Positions 43,661 through 54,003 of a stretch of DNA of 64,000 nt are shown here, one piece after another; positions within the stretch are counted from its first letter, which is position 1; the number at the start of each line of letters is the position of its first letter. Source of the DNA: Zymomonas mobilis subsp. pomaceae ATCC 29192 (GTDB lineage Bacteria > Pseudomonadota > Alphaproteobacteria > Sphingomonadales > Sphingomonadaceae). A program made the position numbers and the translations under genes. The stretch covers positions 930,001 to 994,000 of the forward strand of contig NC_015709.1 of the NCBI RefSeq assembly GCF_000218875.1. The letters run 5' to 3'. The notes beneath the pieces are model-generated. The model searched no databases. It worked only from the letters and a program-made list of their open reading frames with translations, and was not told the origin of the DNA.

Positions 43661-45037
43661 TTATAGGGGATGCAAGCCTTCCTTTTCGTTCTTTAAAGTG
43701 GTCTCATCGTTATAAAGAAAACCAAAGCGCTCGATAAAACGCCCCCAATTTTCATCGGACATCCTGACATCAAATTCCATTTGTGCCTGATCATTCATAG
43801 TCTGATTGACGACTTCACCATGGGCATGAAGCCAAGCCATAGCCTGCCCTTCAGTTGAAGGTAAATCAATATGACGCAACCGATGCGCATTTGATAAACG
43901 TTCTGAAATTAAATGGCGTAGCGATTCGATACCTTCACCCGTCCACGCTGAAATCAAGGCGACATCTTCACGTCTTGAGGCTTCGGCGGCTAAACTTTCA
44001 TGCGCTTCTTCGGATAAAAGATCACTTTTGTTCCACGCTTCAATAATGGGGATAGCAAATTCACCCCCTTCTTCAACGGGAGCAATACCGATTTCCGCTA
44101 AAACACGTTCAACATCATCGCGTTCTGAATCGCTATCAGGCTGTGCAATATCACGAACATGCAAAATTAAATCAGCTGCGGTAACCTCTTCCAAAGTAGC
44201 GCGAAAGGCGGCCACTAATTGCGTTGGAAGATCCGAAACAAAGCCAACCGTATCAGAAAGAATAGCCTTATCGATACCGGGAAGCTCAATCTGGCGCATA
44301 GTCGGATCAAGAGTCGCAAAGAGCAAATCTTTGGCCATGACATCAGCACCGGTTAATCTATTAAAAAGCGTTGATTTACCCGCATTGGTATAACCCACCA
44401 AGGCAATAACAGGCCACGGAGCGCGTTTTCGTCTGGCACGGTGTAAACCGCGGGTTCGCGTTACTTGGGCTAAATCGCGCCGTAATTTAGCCATTCGGTC
44501 ACGAATCATGCGTCGGTCGGCTTCAATCTGGGTTTCACCCGGTCCGCCAAGGAATCCAAACCCCCCACGCTGCCGCTCAAGATGGGTCCAACTCCGAACC
44601 AAACGTCCAGCCTGATAATCAAGATGGGCTAATTCGACTTGTAAGCGCCCTTCAGCTGTTGCCGCGCGTGCACCAAAAATCTCAAGGATAAGCCCTGTTC
44701 GATCGATGACCTTAACATCCAAGGCGGTCTCAAGATTACGTTGCTGAATAGGAGTTAAAGGTCCATCAACCACCACCAGATCAATTTCTTCATCTTTCGC
44801 CGCCGTGACGATTTGATCGACCTGTCCCTGTCCGAATAAAGTCGCAGCCTTTGGGGATCGTAAACGGAACGCTAACTTAGCCACGACATCCAGACCAATA
44901 GCATGGGCTAGGCCGGTTGCCTCTTCCAGACGGGCTTCTGTTGAACGCCGATTATTATCTTCTAATTCCGGCAGAACAACTAATATCCGCGCCCCTTGTG
45001 AAACGCCATCTGCGTCAGATCGGACAAAACCGCTCAA
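43661..45037 (-). CDS. hflX: Ribosome-associated GTPase HflX
   Basis: A 458-residue GTPase that splits stalled or stressed 70S ribosomes. The N-terminal domain contains [10 protein letters not shown] and [15 protein letters not shown] and is followed by the coiled coil [19 protein letters not shown]. The GTPase domain has [12 protein letters not shown] (G1), SDTVGFV (G3) and NKSD (G4), then a C-terminal domain. It begins with a TTG that overlaps the hfq stop by four bases (TTGA), so translation is coupled to hfq, and GGAAG lies upstream. The hfq-hflX order is shared with E. coli. No internal Met is a better start. Confidence 0.95.
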   Translation of the reverse strand: MSGFVRSDADGVSQGARILVVLPELEDNNRRSTEARLEEATGLAHAIGLDVVAKLAFRLRSPKAATLFGQGQVDQIVTAAKDEEIDLVVVDGPLTPIQQRNLETALDVKVIDRTGLILEIFGARAATAEGRLQVELAHLDYQAGRLVRSWTHLERQRGGFGFLGGPGETQIEADRRMIRDRMAKLRRDLAQVTRTRGLHRARRKRAPWPVIALVGYTNAGKSTLFNRLTGADVMAKDLLFATLDPTMRQIELPGIDKAILSDTVGFVSDLPTQLVAAFRATLEEVTAADLILHVRDIAQPDSDSERDDVERVLAEIGIAPVEEGGEFAIPIIEAWNKSDLLSEEAHESLAAEASRREDVALISAWTGEGIESLRHLISERLSNAHRLRHIDLPSTEGQAMAWLHAHGEVVNQTMNDQAQMEFDVRMSDENWGRFIERFGFLYNDETTLKNEKEGLHPL

Positions 45038-45519
45038 TCTTCTTCCCGCCTTTCTGCCATTGTCAAATCTATAGATTTAACCGGCTGTACGGTTGAAACC
45101 GCATGTTTGTAAACTAATTGTGCGTCATCATTGCGTGTCAACAGAACGCAGAATAAATCGAATGCGGCGATCTCGCCCTGTAACATCACACCATTGATTA
45201 AAAACATGGTGACAGGTTCTTGTTGCTGCATAACAGCAGACAAAAACACATCTTGTAACAGACTCGATTTCCGCTCTGCCATGATAGAACGACTTTCCTT
45301 CAACTGATCCAGTTGATGGGCAGGGATAATCGTTGAAATGGCATGTTTATAAACAAGCTGTGACTGGCCATCCCTCCGCAATAGAATAGAGAAATTATCA
45401 AACCAGGTGATTACACCTTGCAATTTAACCCCTTTAACCAAAAACATGGTAACAGGGGTTCTTGTTTTTCGCAGCGTATTGAGGAAAAAATCCTGAAGAT
45501 TATTGACCTTTTCGGCCAT
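45034..45519 (-). CDS. hfq: Tandem-domain RNA chaperone Hfq
   Basis: A 161-residue Hfq made of two Sm domains, where most bacteria have one of about 70-100 residues. Domain 1 (about 6-65) starts [16 protein letters not shown] and ends YKHAIST. Domain 2 (about 88-150) starts [16 protein letters not shown] and ends YKHAVST. Both keep the proximal-face Gln-Asp and Tyr-Lys-His residues. The rim arginines (R-K-x-R) are kept only in domain 1; domain 2 has M-Q-Q-Q. A Zymomonas Hfq with two Sm motifs is known. The start is the ATG at 45519; the open frame 24 codons upstream is not Hfq-like. Three chains could form a six-domain ring (inference). Confidence 0.96.
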   Translation of the reverse strand: MAEKVNNLQDFFLNTLRKTRTPVTMFLVKGVKLQGVITWFDNFSILLRRDGQSQLVYKHAISTIIPAHQLDQLKESRSIMAERKSSLLQDVFLSAVMQQQEPVTMFLINGVMLQGEIAAFDLFCVLLTRNDDAQLVYKHAVSTVQPVKSIDLTMAERREED

Positions 45520-45910
45520 GGTCCGGTTCTCCGGTTTGTTGGCTGAGCAAAAAAGACGAAAAATCGTCACAAAAGCATTCACGCTCAGCAAATATGAATG
45601 CGAAGTTACACGCTAGACTCTGTATAGATATATAATACAGTTTAAATCTTCAAATGTCACAAAGACAAATCAAGCTACAACGGAAATTTTAGCAAGACGC
45701 CTAATATTAAACTTAATCATACTTCTTATTATCGTAAAATAAAAATACTACTAAAATTATATATAATAAAATATTGAATAATTTCAATTTTTTAAAAATA
45801 AAAAATAAAAGGCAGAACTTATAAAAAAGCCCTGCCCTTTATTTTTTAAAAATAAAATATTTTTCTTGTAATAAAAAATAATATTTTAAAAATTAAGTCT
45901 AAAAACAAAA
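45520..45910. other. hfq-amtB intergenic region
   Basis: 391 bases upstream of hfq and downstream of amtB. It holds the amtB terminator (45801-45840), and the remainder must include the hfq promoter. The middle (45700-45800) is A/T-rich with no other structure seen. Confidence 0.6.
45801..45840 (-). terminator. Terminator of amtB
   Basis: On the minus strand a GGCAGGGC arm and a GTTCTGCC arm pair around an A/T loop, followed by TTTTATTTTTTA. It lies about 70 bases after the amtB stop. Confidence 0.75.
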
Positions 45911-47257
45911 TCAAAAATTAAGGTTATAGGCACGTTCATCATGTTCACTAATATCTAAACCAATATTTTCTTCTTCTGGTGATACACGTAAACCAACGAT
46001 TTTATCAACAACAAAGAAAACAATGGTAGAACCAATAGCTGACCAAAGAACAGCGACGGCGACAGCAAAAACCTGAATAAGCAACTGATGTCCGATGGCA
46101 TAATCCGCATTACCCGGCCCACCGAGTAAAGGTGAACAAAAAAGACCCGTCGCGATAGAACCAATAATCCCGCCGATGCCATGAACCCCAAAGGCATCTA
46201 AGGCATCATCAAATTGCAGTTTCGGTTTAACATAAATGACCATCCAAAAGCAGCCAAAAGAAGCCAAGATACCGATAATCATTCCGCCCATAGGACCAGC
46301 ATTACCCGCAGCAGGGGTAATAGCGACCAAACCTGCAATCGCACCAGAACAAGCCCCCAACAAGGAAGGTTTACGCCCCACCATTGCTTCAAGGCTGATC
46401 CAAGTTAAAATTGCCGTTGCTGTCGCTAAAAAGCTATTAATCATCGCCAGTCCGGCTGAACCATTAGCCCCCAAGGCAGAACCTGCATTGAAACCGAACC
46501 AGCCGACCCATAATAAACCAGTACCAGTCAATGTCATCATCATCGAATGGGGGGCCATTAATTCTTTGTTATAGCCAGAGCGTTTACCAATAATCAGACA
46601 GCCGACCAAGGCCGAGATACCGGCATTAATATGCACAACGGTACCACCTGCAAAATCCAAGGCGCCCATTTTAAAGAAATAGCCATCAGATGACCACACC
46701 ATATGCGCTAAAGGCAGATAGACCAGCAACAGCCATAACGGGGTAAAAAGCATTACCGCCTTGAATTTAATCCGTTCAGCAAAACCACCCAAAGCCAAAG
46801 CCGCTGTAATGGCAGCAAATGTCATCTGATAACAAATGAAAACATATTCCGGAATACTTCCCGAGATACTGGCAGGCGTTACTTTTTTCAAAAACAGATT
46901 AGTCAAATCACCAATGAAAGGTGAAGAACCACTAAAAGCCAAGGAATACCCGATTAAAGGCCACAGCACCATGACCACAGCCGTCATACACAAAATTTGG
47001 GTCAATAAAGATAAAGCATTTTTGGCGCGGACCATTCCCACATAAAATAAAGCCAACCCCGGAACAATCATCAACAGAACCAAGGCTGTCGAGATCAGCA
47101 TCCAAGCCGTATCCCCGCTATCAATACTGGCAGGCGTTTCCGCCCAAACCGGAGTGGTTAAACCAACCGCCGTTATACCGATGATTTTTTTTAAAAACCC
47201 TATCTGATTAATAACAGGGCTAAACAGATTCTGCCCGTTTCTTTTTAATTTCTGCAT
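45911..47257 (-). CDS. amtB: Ammonium transporter
   Basis: A 448-residue Amt/Rh channel with about 11 membrane helices after a cleavable N-terminus (about 1-40, TTPVWAE). Family motifs are DTAWMLISTALVLLM, LFYVGMVRAKN, DFAGGTVVHINAGISAL (pore His) and GVHGIGGIIGSIATGLF (second pore His). It admits ammonium across the inner membrane. The start is set at ATG 47257, preceded by AGGGA, rather than at a TTG ten codons further upstream. No glnK is adjacent, unlike the common glnK-amtB pair. A terminator follows it. No sigma-54 promoter could be seen upstream. Confidence 0.92.
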   Translation of the reverse strand: MQKLKRNGQNLFSPVINQIGFLKKIIGITAVGLTTPVWAETPASIDSGDTAWMLISTALVLLMIVPGLALFYVGMVRAKNALSLLTQILCMTAVVMVLWPLIGYSLAFSGSSPFIGDLTNLFLKKVTPASISGSIPEYVFICYQMTFAAITAALALGGFAERIKFKAVMLFTPLWLLLVYLPLAHMVWSSDGYFFKMGALDFAGGTVVHINAGISALVGCLIIGKRSGYNKELMAPHSMMMTLTGTGLLWVGWFGFNAGSALGANGSAGLAMINSFLATATAILTWISLEAMVGRKPSLLGACSGAIAGLVAITPAAGNAGPMGGMIIGILASFGCFWMVIYVKPKLQFDDALDAFGVHGIGGIIGSIATGLFCSPLLGGPGNADYAIGHQLLIQVFAVAVAVLWSAIGSTIVFFVVDKIVGLRVSPEEENIGLDISEHDERAYNLNF

Positions 47258-47459
47258 TCCCCGATATATCCCTAAAGAGCACAACAAGCTGGCATGATTT
47301 AGAATAACAATTCGCTTAAAAAAACATATTTGTTCTTTTATTCTTACAAAACCTAACGCAGGCCAAAACTATTATCCAATAGAAATTACCTAATGAGTGA
47401 CTCTTAAGCGGGTATTTTTATAGGGAAAAAATATAAAAATTCATAAAAACGATGCAATA

Positions 47460-48209
47460 TTACAAAACAGAAGACGCAGAAAGAGACAAGGTTGCCCATA
47501 TCGGTAAATGGTCAGAAGCTTTTTGAGCGACGGGTGTATTGTGAACACCGCACGCTAATAATTTGATACCAGGACCAATAATAATTCGGTCTAATGTCCC
47601 AATCGGGCGATTGGCCGGAAAGCTGGCACCGGTGGGTAAAGCTCTAAAATCATCAGGTAATAAACGAAGACAACCAAAACGCTTACGCCATTGATTAAAA
47701 TCCCCCATGACAACCGTTGGTAAATCTTGGGGCGTCTGCTTAAGACTATTAATAATAGCGGCCACCTGCCGTCGACGATATAGGCCAGAAAGATCAAGAT
47801 GGGCACCAATAAAGCGCCATGGATTGCCCGCTATCCGAATATCACTTATTATAGCGCCCCGTGGCTCAAGCCGAGGCAATCTTAGACGTTCATATCCTAA
47901 ACAGGCTGCCGAATCTCGTACCAGTAAGGCATTCCCATGCCACCCGAGACTACAAGATCGTAAAGACAAGGGAATGTAAGTATAGCCATGCGCCTTGATA
48001 GCCTCAAAAGGTAAAACAGCCCTGCGATTTCCAAAACGATGATCAGCTTCCTGAAGAGCAATACAATCAGCATCGATTTCATCGAGCACGGTTAAAATTC
48101 GTTCAGGATCACGCCGTTGATCATTACCAATAGCCTTGTGAATATTATAAGAGGCTACTTTAATCGTATAATGGGAATTTAAAGGGGTTGGCGATATATC
48201 ATACGCCAT
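47460..48209 (-). CDS. Endonuclease/exonuclease/phosphatase family protein
   Basis: A 249-residue protein with the DNase I-like fold signature: ASYNIHKAIG at the N-terminus, ADCIALQEADH (catalytic Glu), GAHLDLSG, VVMGDFNQW (Asp and Asn) and the C-terminal KASDHLPIWA with the catalytic His. Such proteins cleave phosphodiester bonds in DNA, lipids or phosphates, and the substrate cannot be read from sequence. No signal peptide or membrane segment is present. It starts at an ATG with a strong GGAG. It is a single gene between amtB and tldD. Confidence 0.88.
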   Translation of the reverse strand: MAYDISPTPLNSHYTIKVASYNIHKAIGNDQRRDPERILTVLDEIDADCIALQEADHRFGNRRAVLPFEAIKAHGYTYIPLSLRSCSLGWHGNALLVRDSAACLGYERLRLPRLEPRGAIISDIRIAGNPWRFIGAHLDLSGLYRRRQVAAIINSLKQTPQDLPTVVMGDFNQWRKRFGCLRLLPDDFRALPTGASFPANRPIGTLDRIIIGPGIKLLACGVHNTPVAQKASDHLPIWATLSLSASSVL

Positions 48210-48476
48210 CTTTATTCTCCTTCTGCCAAATTTATACTTAGCAGAATTATAAAATTTAAATACGTTACGCTTTTATCCCTGTAGAAAATATAGATTTTAT
48301 TCCCAAAAAAGAAATAATTTTTTCAAAAAGCCTTTAAATTATATAATTTAAGATAAACGCAGTTAAATTTATTAAAAAAAAGTGAAATTTAAGGCATTTT
48401 AATTTGGTAATAGATGGGAATAGGCACTGCATATTTGATAATATTGCCTATTCCCTGTTCTACTGCTTATAATAAT

Positions 48477-49913
48477 TTAAGTGGCCGTTCCGCCGACGGT
48501 TAATCCTTCCACTAATAAGCTGGGTTGGCCAACCCCTGCAGGTACAGACTGTCCCCCCTTACCGCAAATACCTACACCTTCATCTAACGCTAAATCATTT
48601 CCGATAGCCGCGATTTTGTTAAGAACTGTCGGGCCATCACCAATCAATGTAGCGCCCTTAATGGGCGCGCCAATCCGACCATTTTCAATAAAATAAGCTT
48701 CAGTGCAGGAAAAAACGAATTTACCACTGGTAATATCCACCTGTCCGCCACCAAAATTTTTAGCAAAAATACCTTTTTTAACCCGTGACATAATCTCGGC
48801 AGGATCTTCTTGTCCCGCAGCCATAAAGGTGTTGGTCATACGCGGCATAGGCGCGTGCACATAACTTTCACGACGTCCATTCCCCGTAGGGGCCATCCCC
48901 ATAAGACGGGCGTTCAACCGATCTTGCATATAAGATTTTAAAATGCCGTTTTCAATCAGCACCGTACGACTGGTAGGTGTCCCTTCATCATCAATACTGA
49001 GTGATCCTCGACGATCGGCAATAGAACCATCATCAATAACAGTAACACCATCTGCTGCCACTTTTTCGCCGATTCGACCTGAAAAGACAGAGGAACCTTT
49101 TCGGTTGAAATCACCTTCTAATCCGTGTCCTACCGCTTCATGTAATAACACACCAGGCCAACCCGGCCCTAACACGACTGGCATTTCTCCGACAGGCGCG
49201 GGTACCGCTTCCAGATTTACCAAAGCAGAAGCCAAGGCCATATCTATACCGCGTTGCCATGATGCTTCTTCAAAAATGGGGTCATAAAGGTAGCGACCAC
49301 CCAATCCGTAAAAGCCGGATTCTCGCCGTCCATTCTTTTCAACAACAACGGAAATGTTTAGCCGAACTAAAGGCCGAATGTCTTGGGCAATAAAACCGTC
49401 GGCTCTTATAATTTCAATAACGCTCCATGAAGCCGATAAGCCGACTGATACTTGGCAAACATGCGGATCTCTAGCCCGAGCCGCCGCATCAATCTTTTGG
49501 CACAAAGCCACTTTTTCGGAAAAAGGTTTTAAAGTGAGGGGATTAGCATCGGTATAAAGGTGACGATTAGTACGAGAAGGGGCCGAAGGGGGTGATATTT
49601 TGGTCGGATCTAATAAACGTAAGGTTTCACCAGCCCGCTGGATAGCCTCCGCTGAAATTTCGCTTGCATGGGCAAAGCCCGTTGATTCACCCGATAAGCC
49701 CCGAAGCCCGAAGCCCGATTGATTATCATAACTAGCATTTTTCAATCGGCCATCGTCGAAAGAAAAACTTTCAGAGACACCATATTGTAAATATAATTCC
49801 CCGTCGTCACAATATCCCAGCGCTTTAGAGGTTAGACGCTGGGCATCATCCGGCGTTAGTAAACCAGGGCGATAAAGGAAATGGCGAGGCGCGTCAGCTA
49901 TAGCAATAGTCAT
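48477..49913 (-). CDS. tldD: Metalloprotease TldD
   Basis: A 478-residue TldD/PmbA-family zinc peptidase. The metal site is in LLHEAVGHGLEGDFNRKGSS (HEAVGH, the HExxxH motif), and the end region SCTEAYFIENGRIGAPIKGATL matches the family. TldD pairs with TldE/PmbA to trim small modified peptides and to degrade CcdA in E. coli. No tldE is next to it here. Length is normal. The gene is divergent from the class IV aminotransferase gene across 438 non-coding bases. Confidence 0.94.
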   Translation of the reverse strand: MTIAIADAPRHFLYRPGLLTPDDAQRLTSKALGYCDDGELYLQYGVSESFSFDDGRLKNASYDNQSGFGLRGLSGESTGFAHASEISAEAIQRAGETLRLLDPTKISPPSAPSRTNRHLYTDANPLTLKPFSEKVALCQKIDAAARARDPHVCQVSVGLSASWSVIEIIRADGFIAQDIRPLVRLNISVVVEKNGRRESGFYGLGGRYLYDPIFEEASWQRGIDMALASALVNLEAVPAPVGEMPVVLGPGWPGVLLHEAVGHGLEGDFNRKGSSVFSGRIGEKVAADGVTVIDDGSIADRRGSLSIDDEGTPTSRTVLIENGILKSYMQDRLNARLMGMAPTGNGRRESYVHAPMPRMTNTFMAAGQEDPAEIMSRVKKGIFAKNFGGGQVDITSGKFVFSCTEAYFIENGRIGAPIKGATLIGDGPTVLNKIAAIGNDLALDEGVGICGKGGQSVPAGVGQPSLLVEGLTVGGTAT

Positions 49914-50351
49914 GTTCTATAATTATAACGCTATGGCGATGGGTGCAATCGCTGAACGCATCAAATAATACGTGTTAAACATAAAAAACACAAAACATCT
50001 TAAATTAAAGATGTCTATCGATACCCTCCTGACATTTTTGAATTTTAGATGTACCTAAATTAGACTATATTTTTTATCAAAATATCAAAAACAGGAATTT
50101 CAACTAACCCTGTCTAAAAGACATAAAATTAATTATTGATTATAGTTTAGCTATGGGATTTCGCTAAAAAATAGATTTCTTAAAAAATTCATAGAAATCA
50201 TTTTTATTTTATATCTTTACTAAACGACAAATTTTAAAAGGTTATTTAAAGTTATCTTGCAACATTATCGTTACAAGGTCATATTTCTGTTTAAATTGTC
50301 TGCCTTTTTCAAAAACCATTAGGCGGCATTAATGAATCAGCCTTGGTTTTT
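49914..50351. other. Divergent region between tldD and the aminotransferase-like gene
   Basis: About 438 bases, A/T-rich. Apart from the mini-ORF at 50332 I see only a short CATCTT/AAGATG hairpin near 49995-50012. Promoters for both divergent genes must be here, but none could be placed with confidence. Confidence 0.5.
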
Positions 50352-50358
50352 ATGGTAG
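50332..50358 (+). CDS. Eight-codon mini-ORF (leader peptide candidate)
   Basis: ATG at 50332 follows an AGGCGG ribosome binding site by five bases and encodes MNQPWFLW, then TAG at 50356-50358. The stop overlaps the start of the next gene (ATG 50352), in another frame. Two Trp and one Phe in eight codons resemble an attenuator leader peptide. The main gene has no ribosome binding site of its own, so reinitiation is plausible. It could also be chance. Confidence 0.4.
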   Translation: MNQPWFLW

Positions 50359-51056
50359 AAAATAGAAGTAAAATAACAGAAAACGCCCCATCTGTAGAGG
50401 AATTCTCCCCTTCATTGATCGATTGGCAAAAATATAGTGCGCTCACAGAAGTGATGCGCTTTGAACCTCTTGCGGGCATTTCAGCCTTAGATCAACATTT
50501 GACCCGATTAGAAAATTCTGCCGAGCGGCTCGGTTTCATCTATAATCGACATGATGTGCGCAATCGCCTCCACATGGCATGTTTTCCGCTTACATCTCCT
50601 CAGTTTATACAATTGGCTATTAACTATACAGGACAAATTGTTATTGAGATAATGCCTCAGCAAACAGGCCCCACAAAAACCATCGGCTGTTACTCTATAA
50701 AAAGAGCTTTATCCTCTGATGATAAACGGCTGTATCATGCGCTTACGCCAAGACCTTTTTATTCAGAAAAAGCTTTTGAAAATTTAAATGAAAATAAAGC
50801 AGACGATACTGTCTGGTTAGCGGTGGATTCAAAAAATTATCCGACAGAAACCGCTTTCGGTAATATCTTTGTTACGCACAAAAATGAATTATTAACCCCG
50901 CCCCTCTCGCTTGGTTTAGTACCAGGCCTTCTTAGACAGGCTTTGCTAGACAGTCATCAGGCAAAAGAAGCCAAAATCACGATCAAGGATCTACAATCAG
51001 GTTTTCTTATCGGTCATGATCTGTTCGGACTAGTCAAGGCAAAATTACTTCGCTAA
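50352..51056 (+). CDS. Class IV aminotransferase-like protein lacking the PLP lysine
   Basis: A 234-residue protein resembling the branched-chain/PabC (aminodeoxychorismate lyase) fold IV family: RFEPLAGISALDQHLTRLENSAERLGF in the N-terminal lobe, then PTETAFGNIFV for the PLP-binding Glu-Asn segment and LGLVPGLLRQAL near the end. In the usual HKTTxRxxY motif the sequence is HALTPRPFY, so the lysine that should hold PLP is Ala. The first 28 residues are extra and polar. The start is the ATG at 50352; upstream TTG 50343 is in frame. It is followed 120 bases later by an aspartate-type aminotransferase gene. It is either an inactive homologue or one with an altered role; activity cannot be assumed. 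Confidence 0.75.
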   Translation: MVENRSKITENAPSVEEFSPSLIDWQKYSALTEVMRFEPLAGISALDQHLTRLENSAERLGFIYNRHDVRNRLHMACFPLTSPQFIQLAINYTGQIVIEIMPQQTGPTKTIGCYSIKRALSSDDKRLYHALTPRPFYSEKAFENLNENKADDTVWLAVDSKNYPTETAFGNIFVTHKNELLTPPLSLGLVPGLLRQALLDSHQAKEAKITIKDLQSGFLIGHDLFGLVKAKLLR

Positions 51057-51140
51057 AAATCCGCCGCATGGCAAGCAATATAGAGGTTACACTCTAAATC
51101 TTACCTATCAACAAAGGATACTATTTCAAAAGACGGATAA

Positions 51141-52379
<1,239 letters not shown>

Positions 52380-52411
52380 CCCTTAACACCTAACAGGCTT
52401 ATCCCCTTCTA

Positions 52412-52442
52412 TCAAAACAGCCGGAATTTCCGGCTGTTTTGA
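52412..52442. terminator. Bidirectional terminator between the aminotransferase and pgm genes
   Basis: A perfect 15-bp palindrome with one central base (TCAAAACAGCCGGAA, t, then its complement). The GC core ends in TTTT on both strands. It serves the two convergent genes. Confidence 0.9.
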
Positions 52443-52469
52443 CATCATCCTTAGGGATACCGCCTTATA

Positions 52470-53849
52470 TCAATGTGTTGTTGTGACAGGCTCAATGCCC
52501 GACTTTTTCAATTGATCATTTAACTGGGCAATCAGACGATCAAGGGCAGCTTGATCTCGTCCTTCAGCCCGCGCAACCAATACATCTTGCGTATTGGAAG
52601 CCCGTAACAACCACCATCCATCTTTAGTAGTCACGCGCACCCCATCAATGGTGTTTACGTCAGCATTTTCTGCTGTTAACCGCCCTAGAACCTCACCGAT
52701 TACGGCAAATTTACGCGTTTCAGAAGCTTGGAAACGTAATTCAGGCGTATTAACCATTTTAGGCATTGCCTTGCGGATTTTAGTCAATGAACCGCCCATA
52801 TCATTGATAGCACTAATCAATCGAATAGCCGCATAGATACCGTCATCAAAACCAAACCACTGATCGGCAAAAAAGATATGGCCACTCATTTCACCAGCCA
52901 AAGGTGAATTTGTCTCTTTCATCAAAGTCTTGATCAAGGAATGGCCAGTACGTCCCATCAAAGGCTTGCCGCCTAATTCCTTTACGCGATCAAATAAAGC
53001 CTGACTGGCCTTAACATCGGCGATGATAGTCGCATTCGGATGACGCTTTAAAACCGGTGCAGCTAAAATAGCTAGAATCTGATCACCCCAAATTACGTGC
53101 CCTTCACTGTCAACGGCACCGATACGATCAGCATCACCATCAAAAGCAAAACCAAAGTCCAGCTTTTCTTCTTTTACAAGATTTTTTAGATCTTCGAGAT
53201 TAGCCTCGACGGTGGGGTCAGGATGATGATTAGGAAAACTGCCATCAACATCTGTATAGATAACATGATGTTCACCGGGTAATTTTTTAATCAGTTTTTC
53301 AATAACGGGGCCACCTGCACCATTACCCGCATCCCAACCAATCCGGAAAACACCCCCTTCATATCCCTGAAGAAGACGATTGACATAAGGCTCTATGATG
53401 TCAGCCGTTTCTACACCACCACGGCCTTTTTCCCAGTCGCTTTTTTCAGCTAAGATACCAATGTCACGGATATCTTTTCCAAAAAAAGAATTATGCTTCA
53501 ATACCATCTTGAAGCCATTATATTCCGCCGGATTATGACTGCCAGTGATCTGAACACCGCCATCAACCTTCAAGGTAGCCTCAGCAAAATACAGCATGGG
53601 TGTAGAAGCCATACCGATATTGACAACATTGACCCCAGATTCTGTTAAGCCTTTAATCAAGGCACGCGCAAGCGTCGGGGAAGAGGTGCGCCCATCATAT
53701 CCTACGGCGACCCGATGGCCACCAGCACGAAGAAGGCGTGTGGCAAAGCCTCGGCCAATCGCATAGGCATCATCAGGGCCAAGGGTTTCACCTACAATGC
53801 CGCGAATATCATATTCGCGCAGTATGGTCGGATCAAATTTATGGGACAT
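52470..53849 (-). CDS. Phosphomannomutase/phosphoglucomutase
   Basis: A 459-residue alpha-D-phosphohexomutase. The N-terminal domain carries REYDIRGIVG and the phosphoserine loop GVQITGSHNPAEYNGFK (Ser in TGSHNP). The metal loop is FDGDADRIGAVD, the sugar-binding GHIFFADQWFG lies near 330, and the phosphate-contact RASNTQ is near the end. It interconverts hexose 1- and 6-phosphates for surface polysaccharide and glycogen precursors. It resembles the AlgC/ManB-type. The ATG follows a TAGGAG site. Convergent with the aminotransferase gene. Confidence 0.93.
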   Translation of the reverse strand: MSHKFDPTILREYDIRGIVGETLGPDDAYAIGRGFATRLLRAGGHRVAVGYDGRTSSPTLARALIKGLTESGVNVVNIGMASTPMLYFAEATLKVDGGVQITGSHNPAEYNGFKMVLKHNSFFGKDIRDIGILAEKSDWEKGRGGVETADIIEPYVNRLLQGYEGGVFRIGWDAGNGAGGPVIEKLIKKLPGEHHVIYTDVDGSFPNHHPDPTVEANLEDLKNLVKEEKLDFGFAFDGDADRIGAVDSEGHVIWGDQILAILAAPVLKRHPNATIIADVKASQALFDRVKELGGKPLMGRTGHSLIKTLMKETNSPLAGEMSGHIFFADQWFGFDDGIYAAIRLISAINDMGGSLTKIRKAMPKMVNTPELRFQASETRKFAVIGEVLGRLTAENADVNTIDGVRVTTKDGWWLLRASNTQDVLVARAEGRDQAALDRLIAQLNDQLKKSGIEPVTTTH

Positions 53850-54003
53850 AAAAACTCCTATCGGAACGCATCGCGTTTAGAGATCACCCTTATAATCATA
53901 AAAATCAAGAAAAGCCGTATTGAAAAACACTGTTAAATAAGGCTTCTCTTAAATCATCGGATTATCAGATAAGCATTCTTACGCCGAGTTGTAGGTAAAC
54001 AGC

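Noticed and set aside
47258-47459. Sigma-54 promoter of amtB
   Set aside because: No TGGCAC-N5-TTGC-type pair was found; the closest TTGGCCTGCG lacks the -12 GC.
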